A stretch of DNA of 64,000 nucleotides from Megasphaera hominis (GCF_014269395.1 NZ_JACOGK010000005.1:1-64000), one strand, 5' to 3'. Shown: positions 34,401 through 43,010, numbered from the stretch's first letter. Numbers and translations: made by a program. The notes: a model not told the origin generated them from the sequence alone.

Positions 34401-34440
34401 TTATCACTTTTCACCACATTTTACCACATTTTCACACTGC
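34401..34440 (-). promoter_or_regulatory. MraZ-binding boxes (10-bp periodic GTGG repeats)
   Basis: On the minus strand four units of about ten bases follow each other: TGTGAAAA, TGTGGTAAAA, TGTGGTGAAA, AGTGATAAAA. The spacing and GTGG core match known MraZ operators, and the array overlaps the -10 box of mraZ, consistent with autorepression. Confidence 0.7.
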
Positions 34441-34447
34441 ATGACAA
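34418..34447 (-). promoter_or_regulatory. dcw cluster promoter (mraZ)
   Basis: TTGTCA (minus strand, 34442-34447), 18-base spacer, TAAAAT (34418-34423), embedded in the MraZ boxes. Confidence 0.6.
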
Positions 34448-34483
34448 CAAGGTTAAGTAATTAATAGTGTATACACAAAGATA

Positions 34484-34537
34484 TAAAAAAACTGCAAGGC
34501 AAAATTTGAAGGTTTTTCCTTCCCTTTGCCTTGCAGT
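34484..34537 (-). terminator. gluQ terminator
   Basis: A 13-bp perfect stem ACTGCAAGGCAAA (34491-34503) and its complement (34525-34537), with an inner GAAGG/CCTTC stem, followed by TTTTTTATAT on the minus strand. Confidence 0.8.
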
Positions 34538-34579
34538 CTACGTCTTATGGTAATAAAAATTAATGGATATACGTTATTT

Positions 34580-35539
34580 TCAAAAACTTTTTGAAATGTC
34601 ACTTACCTGGGACAACCAGTCGTCCGGGAGGACGATGTCGTCGTGCCGCAGCGCTTCAAACCGGCACTGCCTGACCAGGTCTGCCAGGGAGAGGCAGCGC
34701 CGTTCCGGCAGGAGACCGCCGAGCCAGGCCAGGTAGGATAAGAGGGCCCGGGCTGTGACACCCCGGCCGCGCAGGCTGCGCACGGTAATGCCCTGCTGCC
34801 GTTTGGACAGGCGGTGGCCGCCGGCGTCCATGAGCATGGGTACGTGCGTGTAGGCCGGCGCCGTGCCGCCCAGCGTTTCTATGAGCCAGATCTGCTGGGC
34901 CGTCGACGACAGGAGATCGCGGCCGCGCAGGACGTGGGTAATGGCCATGGCAGCGTCATCGACGGATACGGCGAGCTGGTAGGCATACAGGTCATCGGCG
35001 CGGCGAACGACGAAATCACCGCAGCAGCATGGTAAAAATTCGTCCTGCCTTCCGTAGACGCCGTCCGTAAAGGTCACGGTCCGGGCCGGTACGTGTACGC
35101 GCCACGACGGCTTCTTCGTCTGCCGGGCCTGCTCTTCTTTGGAGAGGCCATAGCAGTGGCCGTCGTAAACGACGTGTTCCCCGGCGTGGGGCGCGCCTAC
35201 AGCCTGGAGCCTGGCGCGGCTGCAGTAGCACGGGTAGAGCAGGCCTTGTGCCGCCAGCTGTGCCAGGGCCGCAGCATAGCGGTCGTAGCGCTCTTGCTGT
35301 ACGTAGGGGCCGCAGGGGCCGCCTGTATCCGGGCCTTCATCCCACGTAAGGCCCAGCCAGGTGAGGTCCTCCAGGAGGGCCGTGACAAACTCCCCTTTCG
35401 ACCGCTGTTCATCAATGTCTTCTATACGCAGGACCAGCGTGCCGCCGGCCTGGCGCACTTGCAGCCACGCCAGGAAAGCCGACCAGACGTTGCCCACGTG
35501 GATATAGCCCGTCGGACTGGGCGCAAATCGTCCTCGCAC
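34580..35539 (-). CDS. gluQ: Glutamyl-Q tRNA(Asp) synthetase
   Basis: 319 residues, too short for a full glutamyl-tRNA synthetase and lacking the anticodon domain. RFAPSPTGYIHVGN (about 4-17) is the HIGH region, with CYCSRARL...GHCYGL (about 103-131) as zinc ligands, and RLSKRQ (about 239-244) as the KMSKS counterpart. It loads glutamate on the queuosine base of tRNA-Asp. It starts with GTG behind AAGGAGG. It follows the M16 protease gene by 12 bases; the pairing has no obvious functional logic. Confidence 0.92.
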   Translation of the reverse strand: MRGRFAPSPTGYIHVGNVWSAFLAWLQVRQAGGTLVLRIEDIDEQRSKGEFVTALLEDLTWLGLTWDEGPDTGGPCGPYVQQERYDRYAAALAQLAAQGLLYPCYCSRARLQAVGAPHAGEHVVYDGHCYGLSKEEQARQTKKPSWRVHVPARTVTFTDGVYGRQDEFLPCCCGDFVVRRADDLYAYQLAVSVDDAAMAITHVLRGRDLLSSTAQQIWLIETLGGTAPAYTHVPMLMDAGGHRLSKRQQGITVRSLRGRGVTARALLSYLAWLGGLLPERRCLSLADLVRQCRFEALRHDDIVLPDDWLSQVSDISKSF

Positions 35540-35551
35540 GCGCGTCCCTCC

Positions 35552-38473
35552 TTAGCCCGGCAGGGAAATGAGCGTGCCGAAGAGGTCGCTGTCTTCGCGG
35601 AGCTTTCCTTCGCCGCCCATGACGCAGATCTGGTTATCGCCCATGACGTCCCGTACGAGCGGTGCCAGGGCGCGGATGTCGTCTACAGTCGTAGCCAGGA
35701 GCTGATCGCGGCGGCGCTGTGCTTCTGCCTGGGTCAGGCCTGTAAAGTAGCGGTTCATGGCCTTGTCGCCCCGCAGGGATGGCGTAAGCGGTACGTCAAT
35801 GCGGCTCAGCGTGCCGATGACGTACTTGGTCATTTCCCGGTCGGAAATGTCGAAGTGTGCCAAATAGTCTGCCAGGTCGTCGTAGGCTTCGATGCTACGG
35901 CGCAGGTTCGGATCGCGGTACGAGCAAAAGACCATGTCGCCGTTGGCATAAAAGCGTGTAAAGGCGCCGTAGGCACCGCCTTGGACGCGGATCTTCGTCC
36001 ACAAGTAGCCGTACTGGAGAATCGTATTGAGGACCATCATGCTGCCCGTGTAGTCATAGCCGTGACGGCGGAAGTTGCCGCCCTTGGCGACGTACTGGAC
36101 CTTGCCGCTGGTCATGATGCCTTCGTTCTTCGGTGCCAGCGGGAACTGGCAGAGGCTGGTCTGTGTTTCGCCGGTGGGCATAGCCTGGAGCCACTGGGGC
36201 AGGAGGCTGACGGCAGTCTGCTTGTCTTCTTCGCTGCCGGTCACGGCGAGCGTCAGGCCGGCGCGGACAAAGATTTTTTCCAGGACTGCCTGAAACCGGC
36301 TGGCCGTTTTTTCCGGTTCCGTCCGGATCGTTGCCGCTACGGAGGCGACGAAATCATAATACGAGAGTTCCCCGGCATCGCAGAACTGCTCTACCGGCGA
36401 CGTATAGGACAGGACGCGGTGCATGACCAGGGTCTGGCCGCGGCGGAAGGCGTCCATATCCCAGCCGGCCTTCGTTTCTTCTACGAGCTCGATGAGGCGT
36501 TCCTTGTTGGTAAAGAGCGTCTGGAGCGTAATTTCCTTTAAGAGGGCAATGGCCTTATCCAGGTTTTTGCTGAGGGCCTTGGTCTTTATTTTAAAGACCG
36601 GCGTGTACTTGCTGTTGTCGATCTGGTCGGCGTAGGCTGAAACGCTGTAGTCAATGCCGCCGGTATAGAGGTCGATGAGGCCCGAAAGGTCTGCATAGGT
36701 GTGGTCCTGCGTATCGAGATCACCCAGGAGATCGCTCAGGAGGTAGACGTAGGACATTTCTTCCGTCGTAAAGCCGTGCAAATCAAAGTAGGCATTGATG
36801 TAAGTAATGCCATTGGTAAAGTCCGGTACGTAGCACAGGGGCACGCCGGCTACGGCTTCTTCATGCATTTCCACGTCTTCGGCCTTGGCTTCGAGGTCAG
36901 CCCGGGAGAGGGTCGGAATGGTCTGCAGGGCTTCCGGCGAATCGGGCGTTGCCTGGCGTTTTTTGAGGGCCTGCGTAGCGGCGATGATGGCGTCAATGTC
37001 CTGCGCCGACAGGGTGGCCTTGTAGGCAGCGAGCTTTTCAGCTACGGCCTGGTCGTGCTGTTCCGTGAGGCCCGGTTCCGGTACGAGGGACACCAGGGCG
37101 TAGTAGGGATTGTCAAGGATGTATTTCTTCAGGATGTCTTCGTAGTACGACGTCGTCAGGCCCTGGCGCAGTGTCTGGAGGGCATCTTCATAGGTCAGGG
37201 AAAGGAGCGGGTCTTCGTCGTAGAGCCACGTATCCATGCACTGGATGCCGTAGATGAGTCCCTTCGGACGGCCGGCAAAGTCGGCTTCGCGCAGGGAAAA
37301 TTCAATGCGGTTCAGGGCGCCTGTGAGGAGGGTCCGGTCGATGCCCTTCGTGACGAGGTCTGTCAGGGCTTTACGTACGACGGGCAGAATCTGTGCCTGC
37401 TTGTCCGGGTCCGAGCCGTTGATGGAAATGCCCCACAGGGGCTGGAGCAGGCCGTTTTGGAAGTCACCGGAAATGTCCTGGCCCAGGCCGGCGTCGACGA
37501 GGGCTTTTTTGAGCGGTGCTGCCGGTGAGAGCAAGAGGGCGTAGGTGAGGGTCTTAAAGGCCAGGGCCAGCGTCGTGTCGAGGGCGTCGTCGACGACGTA
37601 GGTCAGGCTGTGCAGTGTCTTCTGCTCTGTCTTTTCGCCGTTGGCTACGCCGTACGGGTAGGTTTTTACGATGCTCCCCGGGCAGGCCTGGCGGCCGATT
37701 TCCGAGGCAATGTGCGTGGCCGTGAATTTGCTCAGGTATTCGCCGTCGATGAATGCCAGCATGGCGTCGATATCGAGATCACCATAGAGGAAGATGTAGC
37801 TGTTCGACGGGTGGTAGTATTTGGCGTGGAAGGCCGTAAAGTCTGCCTGCGTGAGGTTCGGAATGTCGTCTGGATCGCCGCCCGATTCGACGCCGTACGT
37901 CGTGTCCGGGAAGAGGTTTTCCATAACGTGCCGTTCGAGCTGGGCGTCCGGTGACGAGAAGACGCCTTTCATTTCATTGTAGACGACGCCGCTGTAGGAA
38001 AGGGGCGCGTCAGGTGTTTCCATTTCATAGTGCCAGCCTTCCTGCATGAGGACTTCCGGGTCCTTGAGCATGTTTGGGAAGAAGACCGCATCAAGGTAGA
38101 CGTCGACGAGGTTTTTGAAGTCGATGGCGTTGCGGCTGGCTACGGGATACATGGTCTTGTCCGGGAAGGTCATGGCGTTGAGGAACGTATTGAGCGAGCC
38201 TTTGACCAGTTCGACGAAGGGTTCCTTCAAGGGGAACTTGCGCGAGCCGCACAGCGTCGAGTGTTCGCAAATGTGCGGTACGCCTGTGCTGTCCGACGGT
38301 GTCGTGCGGAAGGAAATGGAAAATACTTTGTTGTCGTCGTCGTTTTTGATGTAGAGCAGGCGGGCGCCGGACTGGACGTGTGTCATTTCATACGCCTGGC
38401 TGCCTAATTCTTTGACAAAAACTGCGCGATCGACACGGAAACCGTGTAACGTGCTGTGTACATCTAAGGTCAT
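35552..38473 (-). CDS. Zinc metalloprotease, M16C family (PreP/HypA-like)
   Basis: 973 residues from the ATG at 38473, typical of single-chain M16C presequence proteases. The inverted zinc motif HxxEH is HICEH (about residues 58-62), in GVPHICEHSTLCGSRKFP, with a downstream acidic ligand region near NEMKGVFSSPDAQLERHV. Four homologous halves close round an inner chamber and cut small unfolded peptides. No signal peptide, so probably cytoplasmic. AGGAGA lies six bases before the ATG; the longer open frame to 38581 lies in the HAD gene and is rejected. Confidence 0.92.
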   Translation of the reverse strand: MTLDVHSTLHGFRVDRAVFVKELGSQAYEMTHVQSGARLLYIKNDDDNKVFSISFRTTPSDSTGVPHICEHSTLCGSRKFPLKEPFVELVKGSLNTFLNAMTFPDKTMYPVASRNAIDFKNLVDVYLDAVFFPNMLKDPEVLMQEGWHYEMETPDAPLSYSGVVYNEMKGVFSSPDAQLERHVMENLFPDTTYGVESGGDPDDIPNLTQADFTAFHAKYYHPSNSYIFLYGDLDIDAMLAFIDGEYLSKFTATHIASEIGRQACPGSIVKTYPYGVANGEKTEQKTLHSLTYVVDDALDTTLALAFKTLTYALLLSPAAPLKKALVDAGLGQDISGDFQNGLLQPLWGISINGSDPDKQAQILPVVRKALTDLVTKGIDRTLLTGALNRIEFSLREADFAGRPKGLIYGIQCMDTWLYDEDPLLSLTYEDALQTLRQGLTTSYYEDILKKYILDNPYYALVSLVPEPGLTEQHDQAVAEKLAAYKATLSAQDIDAIIAATQALKKRQATPDSPEALQTIPTLSRADLEAKAEDVEMHEEAVAGVPLCYVPDFTNGITYINAYFDLHGFTTEEMSYVYLLSDLLGDLDTQDHTYADLSGLIDLYTGGIDYSVSAYADQIDNSKYTPVFKIKTKALSKNLDKAIALLKEITLQTLFTNKERLIELVEETKAGWDMDAFRRGQTLVMHRVLSYTSPVEQFCDAGELSYYDFVASVAATIRTEPEKTASRFQAVLEKIFVRAGLTLAVTGSEEDKQTAVSLLPQWLQAMPTGETQTSLCQFPLAPKNEGIMTSGKVQYVAKGGNFRRHGYDYTGSMMVLNTILQYGYLWTKIRVQGGAYGAFTRFYANGDMVFCSYRDPNLRRSIEAYDDLADYLAHFDISDREMTKYVIGTLSRIDVPLTPSLRGDKAMNRYFTGLTQAEAQRRRDQLLATTVDDIRALAPLVRDVMGDNQICVMGGEGKLREDSDLFGTLISLPG

Positions 38474-38483
38474 ACTATCTCTC

Positions 38484-39140
38484 CTATCTGTTTGTATCGC
38501 CAAGGATAATCTGCTGTAGTGCCGGCACGTCGGGGGCGAAGTAATCCGGCGGGAAGGCCTGCCGTTCTGCCTCTGTGCCATAGCCGAAGCCTACGATGGC
38601 TACGGGTACGTGCGTTTCTCTGGCGCCAATAACGTCGTATTTGCGGTCCCCTACCATGAGGCTCGACGGCACGCCGTCAGGGCCGATGCGGTCGAGGACG
38701 GCCTGCATGACGTCGGCTTTCGTTTCCGAGCCGCCCAGAGTGCTGCCACAGACAGCCTCTACGTAAGGGGTAATGCCAAATTTATCACAAATAGCCTGGG
38801 CGTGAACCGTCGGCTTTGACGTAGCCACATAGCTGGCTACACCATGGTCCCGCAGGGCCTGCAAGAGGTCCAAAATGCCCGGGAAGGGTTTATTTTCAAA
38901 ACGGCCTACTGTACCATAGCGTTCCTGGAAGAGGCTGTACAAGTGGCGTGCCTTGGCTTCGGAAAAGCCATAGACCTGGGTGAACGTGGTCATCATAGGC
39001 GGCCCGATGACCGTGTGCTGATCCAGGCGGCCTGCCGTCGTTTCCCCCATTTTTTCCAGGGCGTAGGCGACGGACTTGATGATGCCTTCCTTGGAATCGG
39101 TCAGGGTACCGTCCAAATCGAATAATACATAGTTGTACAT
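38484..39140 (-). CDS. HAD-family phosphatase (phosphoglycolate phosphatase-like)
   Basis: 218 residues. DLDGTLTDS (about 8-16) carries the nucleophile, VATSKPT (about 108-114) the second motif, and MVGDRKYDVIGARE (about 165-178) the last acidic residues. The alpha-helical cap inserted after motif I is the subclass IA type. Substrate unknown (phosphoglycolate or a nucleotide such as in PpaX/YjjG). AGGAGG precedes the ATG. Probably first gene of the HAD-M16-gluQ transcript. Confidence 0.85.
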   Translation of the reverse strand: MYNYVLFDLDGTLTDSKEGIIKSVAYALEKMGETTAGRLDQHTVIGPPMMTTFTQVYGFSEAKARHLYSLFQERYGTVGRFENKPFPGILDLLQALRDHGVASYVATSKPTVHAQAICDKFGITPYVEAVCGSTLGGSETKADVMQAVLDRIGPDGVPSSLMVGDRKYDVIGARETHVPVAIVGFGYGTEAERQAFPPDYFAPDVPALQQIILGDTNR

Positions 39141-39213
39141 GAAAGACCTCCTAATTGGTATCTTTTTCGTATCTTATACATTTTAGCATATTTGAGAATG
39201 GTTATCCAGGTAC

Positions 39214-39246
39214 AAAAAAGCCACGGACAGCGATCCGTGGCTTTTA
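39214..39246 (-). terminator. Terminator of the DUF362 gene
   Basis: AAAAGCCACGGA-TCGCTG-TCCGTGGCTTTTTT reading on the minus strand: a long stem with a six-base loop and T tail, 16 bases after the stop. Confidence 0.85.
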
Positions 39247-39261
39247 CTGCAAGAAATATCC

Positions 39262-40386
39262 TTATTTTACGACAACGAGTTCGTATTCCCGTGTGCCCAT
39301 GCCGATTTTCTGTGCATGAACGAGGGTTTCTTCCCAGTTGACGTGAGGGTTGTTGTCGATGAAGTGATCGTGGTGACATTCCAGTTCCGGGTTGGCCAGG
39401 TTATCGGCGAGCTGGCTGTTTGGCAGGGGCTGTGCTTTCTGGCAGGCATCAACACAGGCCTGGTCGAGGGCCACCGGGTCGAAGGACGCAAACATGCCGA
39501 GGTTCGGCAGGATCGGTGCGTCGCTTTCCGCATGACAGTCGCAGTTCGGCGATACGTCCATGACCATGTTGATATGGAAGCACGGACGGTCCTGACAGAC
39601 TACCTGGGCGTATTCGGCCATTTTGCGGTCCAGTTTGTCGCTGGCATCCCAGTCGATGGTCTGGATGGCGTCAAAGGCGCAGGCGCCGATGCAGCGGCCG
39701 CAGCCTTTGCACAGTTCTTCGTCGATATGGGCTTTGTTGTTTTCATAGGTAATGGCGTCGGAGCCGCATTCCGTAGCGCAACGGCGGCAGCCACGGCAGA
39801 GGCTTTCGTCTACAGCCGGTTTGCCCGAAGAATGCTGTTCCATCTTGCCGGCACGGCTGCCGCAGCCCATGCCGATATTTTTGATTGCGCCGCCAAAGCC
39901 GGTCATTTCGTGGCCTTTAAAGTGAGCCAGGCTGATGAAGACGTCGGCGTCCATAATGGCCCGGCCAATCTTTGCTTTTTCTACGTATTCCCCATTTTTA
40001 ACGGGTACTTCTACTTCATCGGTACCGCGCAGGCCGTCGCCGATGATGATCTGACAGCCCGTCGTGACCGTGTTGTAGCCGTTCAGGTTGGCACAGTCCA
40101 GATGTTCCAGGGCATGCTTGCGGCTGCCCGGATAGAGGGTATTACAGTCCGTCAGGAACGGTTTGCCGCCCAATTCCTTCACCAGGTCGGCTACGGCTTT
40201 GACGTACTGCGGGCGGATCGAGGCCAAGCTGCCCAATTCGCCGAAGTGCATTTTGATGGCCACGAACTTGCCATCCATGTCGATCTGATCGATACCGGCA
40301 CGGCGGCACAGTTTCTGTAATTTCGTTAACCCATTCGTACCGATTTTGCAACGAAAATCAGTAAAATACACTTTAGATTTTTCCAT
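39262..40386 (-). CDS. DUF362 protein with two [4Fe-4S] ferredoxin motifs
   Basis: 374 residues. The N-terminal half is a DUF362 domain (KVYFTDFRC; LTDCNTLYPGSRK; HFKGHEMTGFGGAIKNIGMGCGSRAGK). A bacterial ferredoxin module follows with CRGCRRCATECGSDAI (about 192-207) and CKGCGRCIGACAFDAI (about 220-235), two full CxxCxxCxxxC sets. The tail is rich in Cys and His (NCDCHAES, ELECHHDHF). The family is widespread in anaerobes and of unknown function, presumably electron transfer. Single gene with its own terminator; GGGGAGG precedes the ATG. Confidence 0.88.
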   Translation of the reverse strand: MEKSKVYFTDFRCKIGTNGLTKLQKLCRRAGIDQIDMDGKFVAIKMHFGELGSLASIRPQYVKAVADLVKELGGKPFLTDCNTLYPGSRKHALEHLDCANLNGYNTVTTGCQIIIGDGLRGTDEVEVPVKNGEYVEKAKIGRAIMDADVFISLAHFKGHEMTGFGGAIKNIGMGCGSRAGKMEQHSSGKPAVDESLCRGCRRCATECGSDAITYENNKAHIDEELCKGCGRCIGACAFDAIQTIDWDASDKLDRKMAEYAQVVCQDRPCFHINMVMDVSPNCDCHAESDAPILPNLGMFASFDPVALDQACVDACQKAQPLPNSQLADNLANPELECHHDHFIDNNPHVNWEETLVHAQKIGMGTREYELVVVK

Positions 40387-40417
40387 GGTTGTTTCCTCCC
40401 CTTACTAAATGCATGCG

Positions 40418-40439
40418 TGTTGTTTCATTATGTACAACA
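40418..40439. promoter_or_regulatory. Inverted repeat upstream of the DUF362 gene
   Basis: TGTTGT (40418-40423) and ACAACA (40434-40439) around ten bases, 32 bases before the start codon. A TTGACT lies farther upstream (minus strand, near 40475-40480) with TAAGAT at a long spacing. Operator or leader hairpin; weak evidence. Confidence 0.3.
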
Positions 40440-40570
40440 ACGGTACTATCTTATCATATGAAGTTTACTCTAAGTCAAGGAAAAAGCTATGGTTTGCCTG
40501 TAAAAACTGTGCAAGTTTTTTCTTTTTTCCTTATGGATGGCGTCGTGCCGTATGGCTTGGCCTTTGCAGA

Positions 40571-40626
40571 CCTGCAAAAAGAAAAAACGGATTTCCGCCT
40601 TGCCACAGGGGCAAAGGGAAATCCGT
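40571..40626 (-). terminator. Terminator of the AEC transporter gene
   Basis: ACGGATTTCC (40587-40596) pairs perfectly with GGAAATCCGT (40617-40626), with an inner TTGCC/GGCAA stem. On the minus strand it is followed by TTTTTTCTTTTTG. Confidence 0.85.
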
Positions 40627-40640
40627 AAGTGAAAGCGGTG

Positions 40641-41600
40641 TCAGACGCCGAGGACCAGGACGACCAAGGGAATGACGGCGGCAAAGAGAACCGTACTGGC
40701 CGTGACCATACTCGTAGCGTAGCGTACGTCGCCGTGGGCTTCGTTTGCCATAATCGGCAGGACAGCCATGATCGGCAGGGACGACTGGACGATGTACGTA
40801 TCGAATTCGAGGGCCGACATGGGGCCTAAGAAGCGCTGGCCTACAATGAGGACGGCGGCCATGACGGCCGGCGCCAGGATGAGGCGGCCCGTGAAGCCGG
40901 CAACGGTATCGCGGTCCAGGGAAATATTGCGGATACCTGCCTTTTGCAGTGTCATGCCGATATAGAGAAGCGACAAAGGCGTGACCAGGCTGCCGACGTA
41001 ATTAAACGTATTGAGGAGCGCGTCCGGCAGGGTGATACCGGTCAGGAGAAAGGCAAAGGCCACGACGCAGCTGACGAGCGGTGGCGGTACGAGCTTCTTA
41101 AGGTCGAAGTGGCGCCTTACTTTCTGGCGGTAACTGAGCACGGGATCTTCGGCGACGAGGAAGGCGCCAATGGTCCAGCAGGAGATATTACAGAAAAAGA
41201 AATAGGCCAGGAAGTACGGCATAGCCTGTTCCCCAAAGAGAGCCAGGTTGAGGGGCCAGCCAATAAAGAGCGTGTTCGTATTGGCTACGGCGGCGACGAA
41301 GCTGCCGTTACGGCCGGCCGGTACGTGCGTGATTTTGGCCCAAACCCAGCCCAGGCCGTACCACAGGAGCACGCTGATGCCGACGAGGGTTATGCCTTCT
41401 GAAAGGGAGCCCAGCATATCGAGGGACATGTACTTGACCATCGACGCAAAGACGGCTGCCGGCAAGGCGATGTTCATGATGATCTTAGACACGTTGTCTG
41501 TAAAATCATCGCTGACGAAGTGCCGGTCCTGCATTTCATACCCTAACAAGATAATCAGCAGTATAGGGATTACTCCCTGGATTGATGCTAAAAAAGCCAT
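40641..41600 (-). CDS. AEC (auxin efflux carrier) family transporter
   Basis: 319 residues with about ten hydrophobic segments in two inverted halves (opening FLASIQGVIPILLIILLGYEMQD; second half from LVPPPLVSCVVAFAFLLTG). The family exports small organic acids such as malate or malonate in bacteria; substrate not readable here. It has its own promoter, a 12-bp palindrome in the leader, and a terminator, so it is regulated alone. GGAGGGTGA precedes the ATG. Confidence 0.88.
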   Translation of the reverse strand: MAFLASIQGVIPILLIILLGYEMQDRHFVSDDFTDNVSKIIMNIALPAAVFASMVKYMSLDMLGSLSEGITLVGISVLLWYGLGWVWAKITHVPAGRNGSFVAAVANTNTLFIGWPLNLALFGEQAMPYFLAYFFFCNISCWTIGAFLVAEDPVLSYRQKVRRHFDLKKLVPPPLVSCVVAFAFLLTGITLPDALLNTFNYVGSLVTPLSLLYIGMTLQKAGIRNISLDRDTVAGFTGRLILAPAVMAAVLIVGQRFLGPMSALEFDTYIVQSSLPIMAVLPIMANEAHGDVRYATSMVTASTVLFAAVIPLVVLVLGV

Positions 41601-41619
41601 GGTGGCTCACCCTCCATTA

Positions 41620-41631
41620 GTTTAGCTAAAC
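41620..41631. promoter_or_regulatory. 12-bp perfect palindrome in the AEC transporter leader
   Basis: GTTTAGCTAAAC lies between the promoter (41657-41684) and the ribosome site. A likely operator for a dimeric repressor. Confidence 0.45.
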
Positions 41632-41656
41632 AAAAAAATGACGTTATACATATGAC

Positions 41657-41684
41657 ATTATAAGCCTCTGGCAAAAATTGTCCA
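41657..41684 (-). promoter_or_regulatory. Promoter of the AEC transporter gene
   Basis: TGGACA (minus strand, 41679-41684), 16-base spacer, TATAAT (41657-41662). Confidence 0.65.
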
Positions 41685-41714
41685 GTCATTTTCTGTTGTC
41701 GTACACATTTTTAG

Positions 41715-41739
41715 TCAAAAGGCAGGGCTTCTCCCCTGC
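41715..41739 (-). terminator. Terminator of the nuclease gene
   Basis: GCAGGG (41722-41727) pairs with CCCTGC (41734-41739), followed on the minus strand by CTTTTGACT, directly after the stop. Confidence 0.5.
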
Positions 41740-42495
41740 TTAGAGAGCCTTGCTCGTGCCGGTCTTATAATTGATGACAATGCCGGGCTGGTTATTGTAG
41801 ACGAAGACGTGGAACTGAATGCCTGCGCCCTGGTCTTCCACGGAATAGCCTTCCATTTCTACACCGTTGGCGACAAGGTTATCGCCTGAGAAAATAGGCG
41901 TGACACGGTACAGGACGTGGTTATTTGTTTCTTTGACGTAGTCGGCTACCATATTTTCAAAGGGCAGCATGCCTTCTACGTTCAAATAGCGCGTGCCTGT
42001 AATGAGGTTCTTCGGGTTGGCGTTTTCTGCCGTCAGCTGATAGCCAATGAGGTGGCAGCGGTTGTACAGGTACTTGCCGTCGACGTTGTCATACTTTGTC
42101 GTATGCCAGCCGCTGGGCTTGACGCTGCCAATGGCACCGCGTTTTTTCGTCGGCATGAGGTCGCGGCCGATGTTGGCATAGGCCGGGCCGCAGCGCCCTA
42201 GGGAATCGAGATTGCTGTAGTGCTCGAAGGACTGGGTCGTCCTGTCGGCTGCCGCAAAGGACGGTACGTTGTCATTGATGACCACATAGGGATGGCCATC
42301 GAAGTCAGGAATACTGTCGAGGTCAAAGGATGGCTGGGCCTGGGCCGTTTTGTCTGCCTTCTGGGCTTGTGTCGTCTGCGTTTGCGCAGGCTTTTTCGTG
42401 CCCTGGTCCGGTGCCTGGCCGGAAGTGCCGCAGCCGGCCAGGAAGAGGCAGAGTGCCGTTACGAGAACGGCAAGCAGTGTCGTCAGTTTTTTCAC
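41740..42495 (-). CDS. DNA/RNA non-specific endonuclease, predicted lipoprotein
   Basis: 251 residues. A lipoprotein signal peptide ends in the lipobox LAGC (cysteine 22). A Gln/Thr/Ala/Lys-rich linker (about 25-55) follows. The beta-beta-alpha metal nuclease domain has the active-site segment YLYNRCHLIGYQLTAENANP (about 143-162), where NRCH stands for the DRGH of the Serratia family, and the motif TRYLNVEGMLPFE. It resembles the EndA/DNA-entry nuclease group and should act outside the inner membrane on DNA or RNA, for nutrition or uptake. Start overlaps the upstream small gene by four bases. Confidence 0.88.
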   Translation of the reverse strand: MKKLTTLLAVLVTALCLFLAGCGTSGQAPDQGTKKPAQTQTTQAQKADKTAQAQPSFDLDSIPDFDGHPYVVINDNVPSFAAADRTTQSFEHYSNLDSLGRCGPAYANIGRDLMPTKKRGAIGSVKPSGWHTTKYDNVDGKYLYNRCHLIGYQLTAENANPKNLITGTRYLNVEGMLPFENMVADYVKETNNHVLYRVTPIFSGDNLVANGVEMEGYSVEDQGAGIQFHVFVYNNQPGIVINYKTGTSKAL

Positions 42496-42899
42496 CGGCT
42501 ATACACCTCCTCGGTTATCTTGTCGTGCGACGAACCGGCGAAATCGCGGCTTGATTGGAGCTGCCAGCCGTCGTCCGGCGTAAGGTCGAAATACATGTCG
42601 GCCGGATAAGACCGGTTCCAGCGGAAGACGATAAGCTTTTCGATCTTGCCGGCGTAGGGCCGTACGGCCTTATCTTCTACGAGGGCGTACTCACCGGGAC
42701 CGGCCTGGTCGAGAAAATCTTCGGCAATATGTAAGGTATGCGTGTCTTCCGTAAACATGGACGCAGAATAGGCATTGAGCCAAATACCCGAATCCCCTGC
42801 CAGGTCCAGCATGTAATCGCGCAGGACGCGGTCGCGGCTCTGGCGGCGGTGGTTAAAACAGAGACCCTGATGGTCATCCAGGGCAACCATAACAATCAT
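42492..42899 (-). CDS. Conserved small protein coupled to the nuclease gene
   Basis: 135 residues, soluble, without signal peptide. It opens MIVMVALDDHQGLCFNHRRQSRDRVLRDYM; the FNHRRQSRD stretch is the part that looks conserved. I recall similar small Firmicute proteins carrying a ribonuclease Z label, but no metallo-beta-lactamase motif is present, so that label would be wrong. It is translated first and overlaps the nuclease start by four bases. It could be an intracellular inhibitor or a partner of the nuclease; this is inferred only from gene order. AGGAGGTG precedes the ATG. Confidence 0.7.
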   Translation of the reverse strand: MIVMVALDDHQGLCFNHRRQSRDRVLRDYMLDLAGDSGIWLNAYSASMFTEDTHTLHIAEDFLDQAGPGEYALVEDKAVRPYAGKIEKLIVFRWNRSYPADMYFDLTPDDGWQLQSSRDFAGSSHDKITEEVYSR

Positions 42900-42931
42900 T
42901 GTATGACACCTCCTATAGGTTATTATCTATA

Positions 42932-42960
42932 TCATACGGTCCTAAACGGTTCTTGTCCAG
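42932..42960 (-). promoter_or_regulatory. Promoter of the small protein/nuclease pair
   Basis: TGGACA (minus strand, 42955-42960), 17-base spacer, TATGAT (42932-42937). Confidence 0.6.
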
Positions 42961-42961
42961 C

Positions 42962-42988
42962 AAAAAAGCCCAGACCGAAGTCTGGGCT
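42962..42988 (-). terminator. Terminator of the pyruvate:ferredoxin oxidoreductase gene
   Basis: AGCCCAGAC-TTCG-GTCTGGGCT on the minus strand followed by TTTTT; a UUCG-type tetraloop. Confidence 0.9.
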
Positions 42989-43010
42989 CTTTGCATAGCA
43001 AGCGGAGCGA

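Noticed and set aside
42492..42899. Ribonuclease Z label for the small protein before the nuclease
   Set aside because: No HxHxDH metal motif and far too short for RNase Z; such a label would be an annotation error.
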